DNA of 47,102 nt from Bacteroidales bacterium (GTDB lineage Bacteria > Bacteroidota > Bacteroidia > Bacteroidales > Muribaculaceae): assembly GCA_019416285.1 (NCBI GenBank), contig DXXM01000028.1, forward strand, positions 1 through 47,102. The letters are read 5' to 3'. A model generated the notes under the pieces. It did no database searches. It was not told where the DNA came from and saw nothing but the letters and a program-made list of their open reading frames with translations. Below are positions 1 through 8,045 of the stretch, in pieces. The position numbers and the translations under genes were made by a program. Numbering within the stretch: position 1 is the stretch's first letter; each line of letters opens with the position of its first letter.

Positions 1-16
1 CATCTCAACCTTGTGA

Positions 17-51
17 CCCCTCATTTTCACTTTTGTTTTTAAACAGCCTCT
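17..51 (+). repeat. Left copy of ~35-bp inverted repeat at the window ends
   Basis: The stretch starts CCCCTCATTTT and ends TTAAACAGCCTCT. It matches the reverse complement of 47053-47086 apart from one missing base and one substitution, with 21 bases in a row identical. It lies just upstream of the first pectate lyase. A dispersed intergenic repeat or the end of a mobile element would fit. I recognise no specific insertion sequence. Confidence 0.7.
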
Positions 52-79
52 AAGAATATCACCTTTTAACATATTTGCA

Positions 80-1702
80 ATGAGAAAAACGACTCTGTTA
101 GTGCTTGCGGCCCTCGCTTCGATGGACATGGCCGCTCAGTACCCGACTATCCCTGATTCAGTCAAGGCCCGTGCCGCTCAGTGGGAAGCCCAGTGGGAGG
201 CCGCTTCAGACAAAGCCTGGGCCGAGGCATATCCCATCGTGATGAAGGAGGAGGCCGAGTGTGGCCGTCCATACCGTCCGTGGGCATCTAAGCCCGAGGA
301 TCTGATTAAGGCCGATATCGTGGCCTTCCCCGGTGCTGAAGGCGGCGGTGCATACACTCCCGGCGGACGTGGTGGCAAGGTTTACGTGGTTACTTCGCTC
401 GCCGACAGCGGCCCCGGCACTCTCCGCGAGGCTTGCGAGAAGGGTGGAGCGCGTACAATAGTGTTTAACGTGGCCGGTACCATCAGGCTCAAATCGCCCA
501 TCACCCTGCGTGCGCCCTACGTCACTATTCTCGGTCAGACTGCTCCCGGCGACGGTGTCTGCGTGACCGGTGCGTCATTCCTCATTGACACCCACGACGT
601 CATCATCCGCCACATGCGTTTCCGCCGTGGCATGCAGGATGTGGCTTTCCGCGATGACGCTCTCGGCGGCAATGCGGTCGGCAACATCATCATCGACCAC
701 GTTTCCGGCTCGTGGGGCCTCGACGAGAATATGTCGATTTACCGCCATGTCTACAACCGCAATCCCGAGACCGGCAAGGGCGAGAAACTCCCCACGGTCA
801 ACATCACCATTCAGAACTCAATCTTCTCCGAGGCACTCGACCTCTACAACCATGCCTTCGGAGCCACTATCGGCGGCCACAACAGCACTTTCGCCCGCAA
901 CCTCTTCGCGTCAAACATCTCGCGCAACTGCTCGATAGGTATGGATGAGGATTTCAACTTCATCAACAATGTGACCTACAACTGGTGGAACCGCTCGGTC
1001 GACGGTGGTGACCATACAAGCCGCCTCAACATCATCAACAACAACTTCAAGCCGGGTCCCATGACCGACACCAACTCAGCCGATGCTCCCATCCGTTACC
1101 GTATAGTCAAGATGGAGGCCGGACGCGACAAGGCTTTCAAAAACAACTTCGGTAAAGCCTACGTGAGCGGTAACAAGGTTTGGGGCAACGACAAGGTGAC
1201 TGCCGACAACTGGGCCGGAGGCGTGCAGATTTTCAACGGTCCCGTGCCTGAGGAGCGCATAGCCGAGCTTAGGGCCGACAAGCCTTTCCCCATGGCCGAA
1301 GTGACAATCATGGAGACTGAACCGGCCTACGAATATGTGCTGAAGAACGCAGGTGCCACCAAGCCGCGCCGTGACGCCGTTGACGAGCGCGTGATGAAAA
1401 CCGTCAGAACCGGTAAGGCCATCTATGCCAAGGATGCCGACCAATACATAAGCTCGACTCCCTATGTGAAGCGCCGTCTCCCGGCCGATTCCTACAAGAA
1501 CGGTATCATCACCGATCCTCGTCAGGTAGGCGGTCTCCCCGAATACAAAGGTAAGCCCCGTGTCGACAGCGACAACGACGGTCTGCCCGACGCATGGGAG
1601 AAGAAACACGGCCTCAACCCCAACGACCCTACCGACTCCGCCAAAGACTCCGGCAACGGCTACACCTGGATTGAAATCTACGCCAACGAACTCGCCGAAT
1701 AA
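80..1702 (+). CDS. Secreted pectate lyase, polysaccharide lyase family 1
   Basis: The 540-residue protein is predicted to cleave polygalacturonate by beta-elimination outside the cytoplasm. It opens with a signal peptide (MRKTTLLVLAALASMDMAAQ). A family-1 right-handed beta-helix follows from about residue 75 to 400, with FPGAEGGG and TPGGRGGKVYVVT near its start, then RHMRFRRG and IDHVSGSWGLDEN, the segment that usually supplies calcium ligands. The C-terminus has an acidic DSDNDGLPD loop, as in dockerin-like or thrombospondin type-3 calcium-binding repeats. The protein is a paralogue of the lyase at 8757-10493, but it sits alone on the opposite strand about 7 kb away. Where the paralogue has RNPSIG this copy has RNCSIG, so the proline of the usual R-x-P motif is replaced. 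The family is clear; the exact substrate (homogalacturonan or a methylated form) is inferred. Confidence 0.88.
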   Translation: MRKTTLLVLAALASMDMAAQYPTIPDSVKARAAQWEAQWEAASDKAWAEAYPIVMKEEAECGRPYRPWASKPEDLIKADIVAFPGAEGGGAYTPGGRGGKVYVVTSLADSGPGTLREACEKGGARTIVFNVAGTIRLKSPITLRAPYVTILGQTAPGDGVCVTGASFLIDTHDVIIRHMRFRRGMQDVAFRDDALGGNAVGNIIIDHVSGSWGLDENMSIYRHVYNRNPETGKGEKLPTVNITIQNSIFSEALDLYNHAFGATIGGHNSTFARNLFASNISRNCSIGMDEDFNFINNVTYNWWNRSVDGGDHTSRLNIINNNFKPGPMTDTNSADAPIRYRIVKMEAGRDKAFKNNFGKAYVSGNKVWGNDKVTADNWAGGVQIFNGPVPEERIAELRADKPFPMAEVTIMETEPAYEYVLKNAGATKPRRDAVDERVMKTVRTGKAIYAKDADQYISSTPYVKRRLPADSYKNGIITDPRQVGGLPEYKGKPRVDSDNDGLPDAWEKKHGLNPNDPTDSAKDSGNGYTWIEIYANELAE

Positions 1703-1763
1703 GCCCTATCTTCCCACATTCTCATACCACCCTAACGATAAATAGGTAACGGTATAGAACACA

Positions 1764-1815
1764 AATAACGGTACAGACCCCGGCCCAGCCGGGACTTCTG
1801 TACCGTTATTTTTTC
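1764..1815. terminator. Rho-independent terminator, probably bidirectional
   Basis: AATAACGGTACAG (1764-1776) pairs perfectly with CTGTACCGTTATT (1798-1810). An inner CCGGC/GCCGG stem closes the loop, and a T run follows on the plus strand. It would end the pectate lyase transcript before rubredoxin. The A-rich left flank would also give a U-rich tail on the minus strand. Confidence 0.8.
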
Positions 1816-1936
1816 AATAAAGTTCCGCAATATTTTAATCTGTTTTATTCAGACCATGTTAAACTATCCGTAATGGTTTTGTGTTAATAAAACGTCAAAT
1901 CTGTTATTTTTTAACGCTCAAAACTCACAAAAACCT

Positions 1937-2101
1937 ATGGATAAGAAATACGTTTGCACTGTCTGTGGCTGGGTGTATGACCCGGCAGTAGGTGACCCAG
2001 AAAATGGGATCAAGCCCGGAACTTCATTTGATGACCTTCCCGATGACTGGACATGTCCGGAATGTGGTGTAGGGAAAGACCTCTTTGAACCCGAAGAATG
2101 A
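1937..2101 (+). CDS. Rubredoxin
   Basis: This is a 54-residue protein. Its two iron-binding knuckles are C7-x-x-C10-G and C40-P-x-C43-G, the standard rubredoxin Fe(Cys)4 site. The middle segment DPENGIKPGTSFDDLPDDW is the family signature. The protein is a small cytoplasmic one-electron carrier, which in anaerobes commonly passes electrons to oxygen or peroxide reductases such as rubrerythrin; the partner is not in this window. It begins at the only ATG that gives the complete fold, and it is bracketed by hairpins (1764-1815 and 2167-2211), so it is probably a single-gene transcript. Function and boundaries are near certain. Confidence 0.96.
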   Translation: MDKKYVCTVCGWVYDPAVGDPENGIKPGTSFDDLPDDWTCPECGVGKDLFEPEE

Positions 2102-2166
2102 TTTAACTGTAAAATCACTCCCGTTCTCTTGATATGATAATCAATTAAAAGGCTTCGGCCTGATGG

Positions 2167-2211
2167 AACCGCACACTGAAAGTTTTCATGTCTGACATTC
2201 AGTGTGCGGTT
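2167..2211. terminator. Hairpin between convergent rubredoxin and PAP2 genes
   Basis: AACCGCACACTGAA (2167-2180) and TTCAGTGTGCGGTT (2198-2211) form a perfect 14-bp stem between two convergent stop codons. The T run that follows is weak (TAGTAATTTT), but the stem is strong. It probably serves as a shared terminator. A small GGC-TTCG-GCC hairpin lies just before it. Confidence 0.65.
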
Positions 2212-2218
2212 AGTAATT

Positions 2219-2833
2219 TTAGCCTCTGGTCATAGACAGGAGATTGGATTTAGTGAATAAGTGTAAGGAATAAGCCATTATGCTGTGGCTGAGTATGGCG
2301 AACAGGGCGCCGATGAGTAAGCCGCCGAGGATGTCGCTGGGGTAGTGGACGCCGAGGTAGAGCCGGGAGTAGGAGACGAGGAGCGACCAGGAGATGATGG
2401 CTATGGTGAAGAGTCTGTTTTTGAATAGTAGCGACAGAAAAAACGCGAGGGCGAAGGTGTTTGCGGCGTGGCAGGAGGGGAAGCCGAATCGTCCGCCGCG
2501 ATAGTCATTGACAAGGTGGAGGAGTGAGGAGAGTGGATTGTCGGGTGACGAGGGGCGCAGACGGCAGACCACGGGGCGTATGATGCCCACACATGTCTGG
2601 TCGGTGGCGGTAATCATGGCTGCGATGATGAGCAGACATACTATTCCACCGGCAGTGTTGTATTTGCGGAAAACAAATGCGGAAAGCAAAATATAGAGCG
2701 GTACCCATGTCCATTTTCTGCTTATTTCCCACATGAGCGAATCAAGCGCCGGAGTGTGGAGGCTGTTTGCGGCCAAAAGTATCATCCTGTCGGCCTCTGA
2801 CAGCAATGAGATGAATTCGGAGATGCAATCCAT
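2219..2833 (-). CDS. PAP2-family membrane phosphatase
   Basis: This 204-residue integral membrane protein has about five hydrophobic segments. The three PAP2 motifs are present: R-x6-RP (in IRPVVCRLRP, with Arg where the family usually has Lys), FPSCHAANTF (the PSGH motif) and SRLYLGVHYPSD (SR-x5-H, with the catalytic histidine). The family removes phosphates from lipid substrates, including phosphatidic acid, undecaprenyl pyrophosphate and lipid A, at the periplasmic face. Which substrate applies here cannot be read from the sequence. It is divergent from a two-component system 101 bp away. In other bacteria PmrAB-like systems control lipid A-modifying genes, so a cell-envelope role under that system is a reasonable guess. 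Confidence 0.85.
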   Translation of the reverse strand: MDCISEFISLLSEADRMILLAANSLHTPALDSLMWEISRKWTWVPLYILLSAFVFRKYNTAGGIVCLLIIAAMITATDQTCVGIIRPVVCRLRPSSPDNPLSSLLHLVNDYRGGRFGFPSCHAANTFALAFFLSLLFKNRLFTIAIISWSLLVSYSRLYLGVHYPSDILGGLLIGALFAILSHSIMAYSLHLFTKSNLLSMTRG

Positions 2834-2908
2834 AGGGTTTCGGTTGGTTTTGAGCCAAAATTAAACCGCGATTTTGAATACATTCTGAATTTCTACAAAA
2901 TTTAGCCA

Positions 2909-2916
2909 TATATTTG
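2909..2916 (+). promoter_or_regulatory. Candidate -7 element for the two-component operon
   Basis: TATATTTG matches the Bacteroidetes -7 consensus TAnnTTTG and lies 18 bases before the response-regulator ATG. I see no convincing TTG -33 box at 19-21 bases, so this is a partial match. Confidence 0.35.
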
Positions 2917-2934
2917 CCGTTAAAATATTAGCAT

Positions 2935-3612
2935 ATGAAGATTTTGATAATAGAAGATGAGCGGCAGTTGTCCGACAGCATAGTGAGCTTTCTCGGACAT
3001 GAGGATTATTTGTGTGAGCAGGCGTTTTCCTATTCCGAAGCCGCCGGTAAGATTGAGGCTTACGAATATGACTGCATACTGCTTGACCTCATGCTTCCCG
3101 GCGGTACCGGGCTTGACCTGCTGCGCCGGATAAAGAGAGTGGCGCCGCGGACGGGTGTGATAATAGTATCCGCTAAGGATTCGCTTGACGACAAGGTGGC
3201 CGGACTGCGGCTCGGAGCAGACGACTATATAGCGAAACCTTTTCATCTTCCGGAATTGAGCATGCGTGTCTTTGCTCTTCTGCGCAGGAAGTGTTTCACG
3301 GCGAGCAATGTGATTGACTGCGGTGCAGTCTCGATAGACTTGCTTGAACGCACGGTGACAGCCGGGAGTAAGCAGCTCGATCTGACAAAGACAGAATATG
3401 ACCTTCTGCTGTTTTTGATAGAGAACCGCCGCAGGGTGGTATCGAAAAGCGCTTTGGCCGAACATCTCAGCGGCGATGTGGCCGACATGATGGATGATTT
3501 CAACTTTGTCTACGCGCATATCAAGAATCTGAAAGCCAAACTTGCCGATGCCGGGCAGGAGGACTGCATCAAGACTTACTACGGCGCGGGCTACAAATGG
3601 ATAGCTGAATGA
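2935..3612 (+). CDS. OmpR/PhoB-type response regulator
   Basis: The protein has 225 residues. The receiver domain spans about 1-115, with acidic pocket residues E7-D8, phosphoacceptor D51 (in CILLDLMLPGG) and the conserved lysine in AKPFHLPEL. A winged-helix DNA-binding domain follows, about 125-225, containing LTKTEYDLLLFLIENRRRVVS and a C-terminal GAGYKW wing, as in PhoB/OmpR. It is translationally coupled to the histidine kinase through an ATGA overlap, so the two form one signalling unit. The regulon is not known. The divergently transcribed PAP2 phosphatase is the nearest candidate target. The assignment as a transcriptional response regulator is secure. Confidence 0.93.
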   Translation: MKILIIEDERQLSDSIVSFLGHEDYLCEQAFSYSEAAGKIEAYEYDCILLDLMLPGGTGLDLLRRIKRVAPRTGVIIVSAKDSLDDKVAGLRLGADDYIAKPFHLPELSMRVFALLRRKCFTASNVIDCGAVSIDLLERTVTAGSKQLDLTKTEYDLLLFLIENRRRVVSKSALAEHLSGDVADMMDDFNFVYAHIKNLKAKLADAGQEDCIKTYYGAGYKWIAE

Positions 3613-4679
3613 TGAAAAAGAGAAGCCTGATTGAAAAGACCCTTCTGCTGTTTCTGATATGCACGGCCGTAATATTCGTGCTGATGACACCGCTGTTTTA
3701 TCTCCTGACGAAATATTTCTATGCCGAGGATCTAATGGATGTCATTCAGGCGGTGGAAAACGGCCACGCAATCCCGCCCCTTGATCTGGAACGGGATATA
3801 ATGGCCGGTGTGATGATTCAGTTCGTGATGACATTCATGCTGCTGAGTCTCGCACTGTTCATAACCGTGCGTTTCATCACCCGCCGGTTGTGGCGTCCAT
3901 TCGACGATACGCTCGCCAAGGCCGAGCATTTCAGTCTCGCGCAGAGCGATGTGCCTGAGTTCACGCCGACGGATATACTCGAATTTTCGCGGCTCAATGA
4001 CTCATTAGGGCTGCTGATGCACAGGAACAAGGAGGCTTACAAGATTCAGAAAGAATTTACCGAAAACGCCTCACATGAGTTGCAGACGCCGCTTGCGGTG
4101 ACGCGCAGCAAACTGGATCTGCTGATGCAGGAGGAGCTTTCCGAGCGGCAGCTCGGTATCGTCTCGGAACTGTACAGGCTCAACACTCGCATGGGACATC
4201 TGAACCGGAATCTGCTTATGCTCGCCAAGATTGAAAATGCGCAATACGACAGATTCGAGCGTATTTCCGTCGGCGAGTTTGTGGCAAACCTCATGCCTTC
4301 GTATGACATGCTTAAAGGCAATTGTAATGTGAGAGTTGACGGTGCTGAATCTTCAGGGTGGTGTGTGCGGGCTAATGCCATACTTTTTGAATGTATGCTA
4401 AACAATCTTGTTGTCAACGCTATCAGATATACGCCGGACGGTGACATAAATATCGATATATCCCGTGAGGGCATTATCGCTGTGAGCAATCCTTCGGCCG
4501 GTGGCGCTCTTGATGCCGGGAATTTGTTCAAGCGGTTCAGGACCGGTGATTACAGGACGATAGGCAACGGCCTCGGGCTCGCCATAGTCAAGGCTATATG
4601 TGATTTTCACGGATGGTCTGTTGAATACGGTTTTCTGAATAAGCACCATAATTTCACAATCAGATGTAATGCAGAATAG
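3609..4679 (+). CDS. Sensor histidine kinase with very short periplasmic loop
   Basis: The 356-residue kinase is anchored by two membrane helices (about 12-33 and 66-88). Only about 32 residues lie between them in the periplasm, and these are acid-rich (AEDLMDVIQAVENG, DLERD). A linker leads to the dimerisation box ENASHELQTPL with phosphoacceptor H156, then the N box NNLVVNAIRYTPDG and the G2 box NGLGLAIVKAICDFHG. The G1 box is degenerate: VSNPSAGG replaces the usual D-x-G-x-G. Its start overlaps the response regulator stop by 4 bp. Such a small sensor loop usually reads ions, peptides or membrane state and not a bulky ligand; PmrB is a familiar example. A hairpin at 4711-4750 ends the operon. 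The kinase call is secure; the signal is unknown. Confidence 0.92.
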   Translation: MMKKRSLIEKTLLLFLICTAVIFVLMTPLFYLLTKYFYAEDLMDVIQAVENGHAIPPLDLERDIMAGVMIQFVMTFMLLSLALFITVRFITRRLWRPFDDTLAKAEHFSLAQSDVPEFTPTDILEFSRLNDSLGLLMHRNKEAYKIQKEFTENASHELQTPLAVTRSKLDLLMQEELSERQLGIVSELYRLNTRMGHLNRNLLMLAKIENAQYDRFERISVGEFVANLMPSYDMLKGNCNVRVDGAESSGWCVRANAILFECMLNNLVVNAIRYTPDGDINIDISREGIIAVSNPSAGGALDAGNLFKRFRTGDYRTIGNGLGLAIVKAICDFHGWSVEYGFLNKHHNFTIRCNAE

Positions 4680-4710
4680 ACTATGTGGAAAATAGTCGTA
4701 AATATAAAAT

Positions 4711-4750
4711 ATCCCTGCCGCGGCGAGCCGTGCGGCAGGGATAGATTTTT
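4711..4750. terminator. Bidirectional terminator between convergent genes
   Basis: ATCCCTGCCGC (4711-4721) pairs with GCGGCAGGGAT (4732-4742), and AGATTTTT follows on the plus strand. On the minus strand the hairpin is followed by ATTTTATATTT. It lies between the histidine kinase and the converging large beta-helix gene and would serve both. Confidence 0.75.
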
Positions 4751-4803
4751 AGAGGACGTTTAATTCCTATTATTGGACACTCTTAATCTGGTACTATTTG
4801 TGT

Positions 4804-7800
4804 TCAGAGTTTTTTGAACCAGTAAACCGAAGTCTTGTCGGGAGTTGACAGGGTGTAGTCACCGTTGATTTTCACGCTCTTATTGACGATACTGCTTTCG
4901 CCTGATTTGGGATTGAAGGCTGTGATGCGGTATTTGCCGGGAGCGAGACTGAGGGCGATATTGTTGGCGCCCTGCGAGTAGACGATAGCTCCGTCAGCTT
5001 TGCCTAAAATCTTGAAATCATCGCTTGCGGAATCGACGATGTTCATTCCGGCTGCATCGGTGAGGAAAGCGGTGTCCTTGACGGGCACTCCGGCAAGCGA
5101 GCCACCGGCCATGAATACGGCCCAGGCCATATCGGGATAGTTTTGGGCATAGTAGGTCACAGCCTTGTCGGGATATTTCTGACGGTATTCGCTGACGGCC
5201 TTGTAAGCCTCCTTGAATGTGACTTTGCCTACTTTCATCTTGCGGGCATGCTGACGCGGAGCGAGGTTCTTGCCACCTTCGGGAGCGTAGAGACCGTCGG
5301 TCTTGTAGTGCCAGTAGCGGATGTCGATGATGTCGACCACATCGGCATACTTCGGATTAGCAAGTATGGCGTCCTGCACATCCTTTGTAGTGCTCAGAGC
5401 CACTTTCGCATCTTTGCCGGTCTCTTTCTCCCATTCGTCGATGACGTCGAGCCAGAATTCGACGAAGTGCTGCGGGCCGGTGAACTCGGCGCTGATGAGG
5501 TGGACCACATTGGGGTCGTCGGCAAACTTGTCGAGGTTCATGCGGATGAAATTTTTGTGGAGCTCACGGCGCGTGGGGTGGTTGACGTCGTAGAACATAT
5601 CCGCAACGAATATTCGCTTGTCGCCAGCAAAGGGGACGGGTTCGGGGAAGTCGGTCGAATTGATATTGTTGGTCGAGCGCCAGGGGGAGTCTACCCAGTG
5701 GGCGCCGGCCTCAAGGATGTTGTGCTGGAAATAGTGCTCGTTGAAAAGGAGTTTACCAGCTTCGGCACCCTTGTCGGCAAATTCGCCGAGACGCGACCAG
5801 TACCATTCGTTGGGACGGGTGAGGTCATATTTGCTGAGACCGTCCCAGGCAGTGCCTTCGCTGCTGCGGGCAAAGGGCTGCTCATAGAAGGGAGCCCAGA
5901 CATCACCGTCGCGGCGGCGGATGCGCTCGTGGTCATCGCGGCGGCGCTCATACCAGAGACCGTAGTTGTGGTCGAGCACAGCGATATCCTTCTCCACCAT
6001 ATATGTGATGGTCGAGTCTATTCTGTCGGTCAGGCCAAGTCCCTCGCGTCCGGGAACGAAGCGGGTCACGTGGGGTTTGGCTTTCGGAAGATAGTTGTAG
6101 CGGATTTTGCCGTTCCACCAAGGGACTTCATGGCGTCCGCCGGTGATGACAGCGCCGTCCATCACTATATGGCCGTCGGCAATGTCATAGCTGTGGGCAA
6201 TCTTGGCGGGGGCGGGCGCCTCCTTGAACTTGATATTGTCGATGTCCTTCAGCCCTTCGGGAGATACCGAAGCGGTGAAAGGTGCATCCTCAATCCATTT
6301 CTTCAGGGTGAGACGCGGAGTGTAGGCTTCCTTGGCGAGTTGCATCGCAGCCTCTACCGTGGGGCTGCTGGTCGCATTGGTTGCCATGGGGAGGATGCGT
6401 GACTGGGACTCGGGAACTTCCGAGCCGAGGCGGTCGGCAAGCTGTGCGTAGAAGAAACTGCGGGGAGACACATGATTGTTGGACTGCGCCCACTCTCCGT
6501 TGCCCGAGAACTGGGCCCAACAGCCGTAAGCGGCATTTTTGGAGTCGTCGGTGGGTGAATAGCACTCGATTTCGGCTGCGGTACACTGCCAGAAGAGGGA
6601 GTTGCCGGTGTTCCAGCCCGCGCCGTTCTTGTCCTGTCCGAGATTCTTGTATGTGAGATTGTTTCCGTCGATGTTCACCACGTCAAAAAGCAGCCCGGGC
6701 GCCCATGCGTCGACCGCTCCGCTGAAACCGAGGGTTTCCTCAGCCTCACACTGCACGAAGGCGTTGGGGCCGGGAGCTATGAAAGCGGCTGAGAAGTCGT
6801 TGATACCGTTTTTGGAATAGCAGCGCTGGAAAAGATTCTGCTGACCCATGGTCTGGAATACTGCGCGGCGCATGCCCCCGATTTCCGACACGGGGTCGGT
6901 GGCTATACAGTCCTCGACAGTGATTTTGGAAGCCGTGCGCTGGAGAATCACCGCACTGCCCGCGAAATGGCGGAAATCGACTTTGCGCACCCAGCAGTTT
7001 TCGGCGTTGGCGATGGAGATTCCGTCCCAGGCGTGGTCCTCGTCCTTGGGATATTTCTTATTGTAGTCCGAAACGATGCTGAGGTTCTCGACTCCGTCGT
7101 CGGAAATGCGTCCGGGCCAGGAGTAGGGGAGGAGCTTGGATGCCGCCCACTTGCTGTCGAGCGCCATTGTGACGGGGGCGTCAAGTGTCACGACACCATT
7201 GTTGTCGCTCACCACCGTGCGGTCCCAGAGCATATCGATGTCGGTCTCTTTCCAGGAAATTGCGCTGATGCCGCCGCCGAAAATGTCGCAGCCCATCGAC
7301 TCTATCCATTCCTTGGTGGAGGGACGGAGGATGAACACATCCTCCCCGGCCTTGAGTCGGGCCGAGGGGCTTACGGTGAGTCTGTCGGAGTTTACGGGAA
7401 CATAGGAATCGGTGATGGCGATTGTGTCGGTGACGGTGGGGTTGAAAACACCCTCGATGTATATCGCCGCACCGCGGTCGAAACCAGTCTTTTTGAGCAC
7501 GGTCTCGTTCACACCGCTACCGCGGAGTACGATTCCGGATGATGCGATGCGCAGTGGGGCGCTGATTTCAAATTCGCCTTTTCCGAGGAGCACGGCGCCG
7601 CGGAATCCGTTTTTGTCGAGCGGAAGGGTGGCCGCATAGTCAATGGCCCGCTGGATTCGGGCGCTGTTGTCGCCAGCACGCCAGGGCACGTAGACCACAT
7701 TGTTTATGTCAGGTATCGGCTGCGACGAATTGCGGTAGCCGCAGGTCGAATAGTCGAGCATGCGGTTGCCGCGCGCATCAGTCTCATAGCTGATTTTTCC

Positions 7801-7890
7801 GTCCTTGACAGTGAGCGGAAATGTGGCGCCATAACTTGACAGCGCGAGTAGCGATGCAAGACTTGCTGATAGGAATTTCTTGTATATCAT
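4804..7890 (-). CDS. Large secreted right-handed beta-helix protein (DUF4955-like)
   Basis: The protein has 1028 residues with a signal peptide (MIYKKFLSASLASLLALSSYGA). Residues from about 45 to 480 look like a pectate-lyase-type parallel beta-helix: the entry YVPWRAGDNSARIQRAIDYA is typical of these proteins and is followed by many short beta-strand turns (GISIANAENCWVRKVDFRHF and similar). The region from about 560 to 930 resembles glycoside-hydrolase-like TIM-barrel folds (NEHYFQHNILEAGAHWVDSP, HLISAEFTGPQHFVEFWLDV), and a small beta domain closes the C-terminus. From memory this architecture corresponds to Bacteroidetes proteins labelled DUF4955 and DUF6298, found in pectin utilisation loci. 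No experimentally known activity is claimed. It is the last gene of the pectin locus, 155 bp downstream of the DUF3826 gene. A 22-bp tandem duplication spans its start codon. Confidence 0.75.
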   Translation of the reverse strand: MIYKKFLSASLASLLALSSYGATFPLTVKDGKISYETDARGNRMLDYSTCGYRNSSQPIPDINNVVYVPWRAGDNSARIQRAIDYAATLPLDKNGFRGAVLLGKGEFEISAPLRIASSGIVLRGSGVNETVLKKTGFDRGAAIYIEGVFNPTVTDTIAITDSYVPVNSDRLTVSPSARLKAGEDVFILRPSTKEWIESMGCDIFGGGISAISWKETDIDMLWDRTVVSDNNGVVTLDAPVTMALDSKWAASKLLPYSWPGRISDDGVENLSIVSDYNKKYPKDEDHAWDGISIANAENCWVRKVDFRHFAGSAVILQRTASKITVEDCIATDPVSEIGGMRRAVFQTMGQQNLFQRCYSKNGINDFSAAFIAPGPNAFVQCEAEETLGFSGAVDAWAPGLLFDVVNIDGNNLTYKNLGQDKNGAGWNTGNSLFWQCTAAEIECYSPTDDSKNAAYGCWAQFSGNGEWAQSNNHVSPRSFFYAQLADRLGSEVPESQSRILPMATNATSSPTVEAAMQLAKEAYTPRLTLKKWIEDAPFTASVSPEGLKDIDNIKFKEAPAPAKIAHSYDIADGHIVMDGAVITGGRHEVPWWNGKIRYNYLPKAKPHVTRFVPGREGLGLTDRIDSTITYMVEKDIAVLDHNYGLWYERRRDDHERIRRRDGDVWAPFYEQPFARSSEGTAWDGLSKYDLTRPNEWYWSRLGEFADKGAEAGKLLFNEHYFQHNILEAGAHWVDSPWRSTNNINSTDFPEPVPFAGDKRIFVADMFYDVNHPTRRELHKNFIRMNLDKFADDPNVVHLISAEFTGPQHFVEFWLDVIDEWEKETGKDAKVALSTTKDVQDAILANPKYADVVDIIDIRYWHYKTDGLYAPEGGKNLAPRQHARKMKVGKVTFKEAYKAVSEYRQKYPDKAVTYYAQNYPDMAWAVFMAGGSLAGVPVKDTAFLTDAAGMNIVDSASDDFKILGKADGAIVYSQGANNIALSLAPGKYRITAFNPKSGESSIVNKSVKINGDYTLSTPDKTSVYWFKKL

Positions 7891-7931
7891 GTACTGTGAC
7901 TTATAATTTCATGTACTGTGACTTATAATTT
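7888..7931 (-). repeat. 22-bp tandem duplication across a start codon
   Basis: The units 7888-7909 and 7910-7931 are identical (CATGTACTGTGACTTATAATTT on the plus strand, read here as two halves of a perfect tandem pair). On the coding strand each unit ends with ATG. The inner ATG starts the 1028-residue protein; the outer ATG is followed by AAATTATAA and would make only M-K-L-stop. Confidence 0.9.
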
Positions 7932-8045
7932 AAGGTTGTAGTGGTAGAGACAGCCGTCTGAATAAAAAGTGCCGAAACCTACGCGCCTTTATATCAGCAA
8001 CATGATTTCAGCACTGTTATGTTCAGAGGGGGAGCGGGGACGGTG

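Noticed and set aside
5143..6402. 419-residue open frame on the plus strand, antisense to the large beta-helix gene
   Set aside because: It lies wholly opposite a gene with signal peptide and family motifs. The product has no recognisable domain, and such frames arise from GC-rich codons on the other strand.
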